A stretch of DNA of 40,892 nucleotides from a virus, in the IMG/VR virus record IMGVR_UViG_3300046499_000314, positions 1 through 40,892 of that record; one strand, 5' to 3'. The notes beneath the pieces were generated by a model. It was not told where the DNA came from. It worked only from the letters and a program-made list of their open reading frames with translations, and did not search any database. The translations under genes were made by a program, and so were the position numbers. Shown here in pieces: positions 39,128 to 40,892 of the stretch (positions are counted from its first letter, which is position 1; each line of letters opens with the position of its first letter).

Positions 39128-39387
39128 TCGAAACGTTCTTCTCCGCGCTATTCCTGGCGCTCGCCCCTTTCCTGTTCTTCTTCGGCGTTAAGGGCTTCGT
39201 GCTGGTTGGCCTGCCGTTCTTTTACGTGCCGGCCGAGTTACAGAACGGCGCTGCAGTTGCCGCGCTGGCTGTCGGAGGCTGGCTCGCCAGCGGCCTGTGC
39301 GGCGGCTACCCGGAGTGGCGAAAGCCGCTGGGCGCGCTCACTGGCTTGCTGCTGGCTGCGCAGGGCGTGCTGGCGTTTGTGGTGTAG
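39115..39387 (+). CDS. membrane protein of unknown function
   Basis: 90 residues with three likely membrane segments (FFSALFLALAPFLFFFGVKGFVLVGLPFF, AAVAALAVGGWLASGLC and LGALTGLLLAAQGVLAFVV). It overlaps the previous gene by 13 bases. Role unknown; envelope modification or exclusion is possible. Confidence 0.55.
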   Translation: MRPLIETFFSALFLALAPFLFFFGVKGFVLVGLPFFYVPAELQNGAAVAALAVGGWLASGLCGGYPEWRKPLGALTGLLLAAQGVLAFVV

Positions 39388-39398
39388 GGATTGACCAA

Positions 39399-39602
39399 AT
39401 GCTGTTGACGAAAGACGAGCTCGAGCAACTTAGTGGCTACAAAACGGCCGCAGGCCAGGTCAAATGGCTAAGGGATCGCGGCTGGCGATTTGAGGTCAAC
39501 AGGCTGGGCCAGCCGCAGGTCGACCGCGACTACTACCGGCAGCGGATGGGTGTCCAAACGGCTGATACCGAGCCGGCCGACATCGAGTTTAACTGGGACT
39601 GA
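39399..39602 (+). CDS. DUF4224 protein, possible excisionase-type partner of integrase
   Basis: 67 residues. LTKDELEQLSGYKTAAGQVKWLRDRGWRFEVNRLGQPQVDRDYYRQRM matches DUF4224, a small domain repeatedly found just upstream of phage integrase genes. The position, three bases before int, suggests a role in integration or excision, but this is context only. Confidence 0.7.
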   Translation: MLLTKDELEQLSGYKTAAGQVKWLRDRGWRFEVNRLGQPQVDRDYYRQRMGVQTADTEPADIEFNWD

Positions 39603-39605
39603 AAC

Positions 39606-40643
39606 ATGCCGCGACCACGAAGCAAGGCCACCGCCGCACTGCCGAAGTACATGGACGTGCGCCACGGGAAACGCACCACAACCTATTACGCGCTGCTCAA
39701 GGGTGCGCGCATCAACCTCGGGCACGATCGCGCGGCGGCGGAGCGCAGGCTGCGCGAGCTGATCGACGGCAAGCCGACAGCCGGCACCATTGCCGACATG
39801 TGCGCCCAGTTCATCGCCCACCACCGGGCTCTGATCGCCGCCGGCACGGGCGAGCTGGCCGAGATCACACTGGATGACTACGAGAACAGCCTGAACAAGC
39901 ACGTGCTGCCGCGGTGCGGAAGCTGGAAGCCGTCCCAGTTCAAGCCGACGCACAAGGCGCAGTACCTGAAAAAGCAGAAGGAGCTGGCGCGCGCGGTGCG
40001 CGGCAACCGCGAAATGGCAGCGCTGGGCAGCGCCTTCAACTTCGGCGTCAGCATGGGCATGATCGACAAGAACCCGTGCCACGGCGTGAAGCGCAACAAG
40101 GAGAAGCCGCGCACCCGCCGCGTGGAGACGTGGGAGGTCAACCGGCTGTCCCAGGTGGCCAAGGCCAAGGGCGAGTCGGCCTACATGATCATGCTGATCG
40201 GGATGATGGTCGCGATCACCGGCCGGCGCCGCGCCGAGGTGCGCGAGCTGCCCGACCTGGCGCTGCGCGAAGAGGGCATACGTGTGAAGGCGGCCAAGCA
40301 GCAGATGGATGATCCTGACCAGTGGTTCCTGATCGCCTGGTCGCCGCTGCTGCGCCAGTTGGTGACCGAGGCCCTGGCGATGAAGCGCAATGGGCGCGGC
40401 TATGTGTTCGCGACCGAGGAAGGCCGCCCGTACACCGACAGTGGGTTCAAGACGATGTGGGGCCGAACGATGGACGACTACGTAGCCCAGGGAGGCGTGC
40501 GGTTCACGGCGCACGACCTGCGCGCGTATTACGTCACGGAAATGTCGGAGAAGGGCGAGGATCCGAAGACCCACCGCAACCGTGCGACAACGGAGCGCGT
40601 GTACAACCGGAACCGTGTGCACAAGGTCAAGCCGCTCGCCTGA
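39606..40643 (+). CDS. int: tyrosine integrase
   Basis: 345 residues. Catalytic residues can be placed: Arg208 in ITGRRRAEVREL, Lys231 in VKAAKQQM, His303-x-x-Arg306 in AHDLRAYYV, His323 and the nucleophile Tyr333 in TTERVYNR. The N-terminal ~55 residues are basic and would bind arm-type sites; the core-binding domain follows (~60-160). It recombines attP with the 3' half of tRNA-His and lies beside its att site, with arm repeats starting 37 bases after its stop. Confidence 0.9.
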   Translation: MPRPRSKATAALPKYMDVRHGKRTTTYYALLKGARINLGHDRAAAERRLRELIDGKPTAGTIADMCAQFIAHHRALIAAGTGELAEITLDDYENSLNKHVLPRCGSWKPSQFKPTHKAQYLKKQKELARAVRGNREMAALGSAFNFGVSMGMIDKNPCHGVKRNKEKPRTRRVETWEVNRLSQVAKAKGESAYMIMLIGMMVAITGRRRAEVRELPDLALREEGIRVKAAKQQMDDPDQWFLIAWSPLLRQLVTEALAMKRNGRGYVFATEEGRPYTDSGFKTMWGRTMDDYVAQGGVRFTAHDLRAYYVTEMSEKGEDPKTHRNRATTERVYNRNRVHKVKPLA

Positions 40644-40679
40644 TCTACAGGAAGAAACCCCGGGAAATTCTGCGATGGG

Positions 40680-40709
40680 GTTTTACACAATTCCGCGAGT
40701 TTTACACAA
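40680..40709 (+). promoter_or_regulatory. putative integrase arm-type sites, right arm
   Basis: GTTTTACACAA occurs at 40680-40690 and again at 40699-40709 (19 bp apart, same orientation). An inverted copy is at 1569-1579 in the left arm. Confidence 0.55.
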
Positions 40710-40714
40710 ACGGG

Positions 40715-40740
40715 AAAAACAAAGGGCGCCTTGAGCGCCC
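40715..40740 (-). terminator. phage terminator placed behind the tRNA 3' end
   Basis: GGGCGC / GCGCCC with a five-base loop, followed on the minus strand by TTTGTTTTT. It lies 27 bases past the CCA end of the tRNA fragment, the same role as the host terminator at 1434-1466. After integration it would serve the rebuilt tRNA-His. Confidence 0.75.
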
Positions 40741-40765
40741 TAAGTCTTTGAATCTTCGAGAGAAT

Positions 40766-40892
40766 TTGGGGTGGCTGATGGGACTCGAACCCACGACAAC
40801 AGGAATCACAATCCTGATCCCAAACGAGCATCCATGCGGGTTCCAGCCGGTTTTTGTGTAAAACGAAGCGCCCTTTTCAAAAAGTTCCACCT
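40766..40892. repeat. right copy of 127-bp repeat (attP-type junction)
   Basis: Identical to 1481-1607. To the left is the phage right end; within the repeat, after the tRNA 3' half, comes the phage left end (as at 1532-1607), not the host 5' half of tRNA-His. It is therefore the junction of a circular or tandem phage. The window stops at the last base of the repeat. Confidence 0.85.
40767..40816 (-). tRNA. tRNA-His(GTG), 3' fragment in the phage junction
   Basis: Same 50 bases as 1482-1531 (anticodon arm through CCA). The 5' half is missing here too, so no complete tRNA-His exists in the window. Confidence 0.85.

Noticed and set aside
40766-40892. Right repeat as a normal attR with an intact tRNA-His
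   Set aside because: The sequence next to the anticodon arm is the phage left end and not a tRNA 5' half; D arm and 5' acceptor strand are absent.
1-40892. CRISPR array, rRNA or transposase
   Set aside because: No regularly spaced repeats, no rRNA-like sequence and no transposase-like frame were seen.

Overview
The window is a host chromosome end joined to one complete unit of a temperate, P22-like podovirus. High GC, codon use and a dispersed GGGA/TCCC palindrome in the host part suggest a betaproteobacterium, possibly Burkholderiales/Oxalobacteraceae; this is an inference. Bases 1-1480 are host: a truncated secreted-protein gene, a membrane-anchored protein of unknown function, a REP-like palindrome pair and the intrinsic terminator of a tRNA-His gene. 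The phage starts in the 3' half of that tRNA (position 1481). The same 127 bp return at 40766-40892, where the window stops, so one phage unit is 39,285 bp. The right copy does not restore the tRNA. It joins the phage right end to the phage left end, which is an attP (circular or tandem) junction and not a host attR.

Region by region. 1608-2565 (+): a Rap1a/Tai-type immunity protein overlapping a Tae4-type peptidoglycan amidase. 2579-3719 (-): lysis cassette (small holin, GH108 muramidase, 3-TM holin). 3852-20856 (-): morphogenesis, read right to left: small and large terminase, P22-like portal, scaffold, P22 gp5-like coat, a coiled-coil protein, tail fibre and assembly protein, head-tail adaptor, further tail proteins, and three large ejection-type proteins. 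21064-21282: a late control region with a strong promoter, a long hairpin and two terminators, directly after a Q-like antiterminator gene. 21263-27203 (-): early left operon, from a Cro-like gene through nuclease, DUF1376, DnaB-like helicase and RusA genes to Q. 27210-27252: divergent immunity region with twin operators, then a CI-like repressor (+), two coupled small genes antisense to it, an Arc-like regulator and a lipoprotein. 29006-39602 (+): early right operon from a second promoter with the same twin operators: small genes, RecT/YqaJ recombination, a mosaic of accessory genes including a Lar-type zinc ribbon, then a DUF4224 gene. 39606-40643 (+): tyrosine integrase, followed by arm-type repeats and a terminator next to the att core.

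Logic of the system. One repressor appears to shut both early promoters through ATAGG-N4-CCTAT operators. On induction the left operon replicates the DNA and ends by making Q, which would let polymerase pass the terminators at 21.1, 16.9, 14.7 and 3.7 kb into the head, tail and lysis genes. The right operon supplies recombination, probable anti-restriction functions and integration/excision. The most unusual cargo is the T6SS-style amidase/immunity pair beside the lysis genes, in a phage with no secretion apparatus in view.
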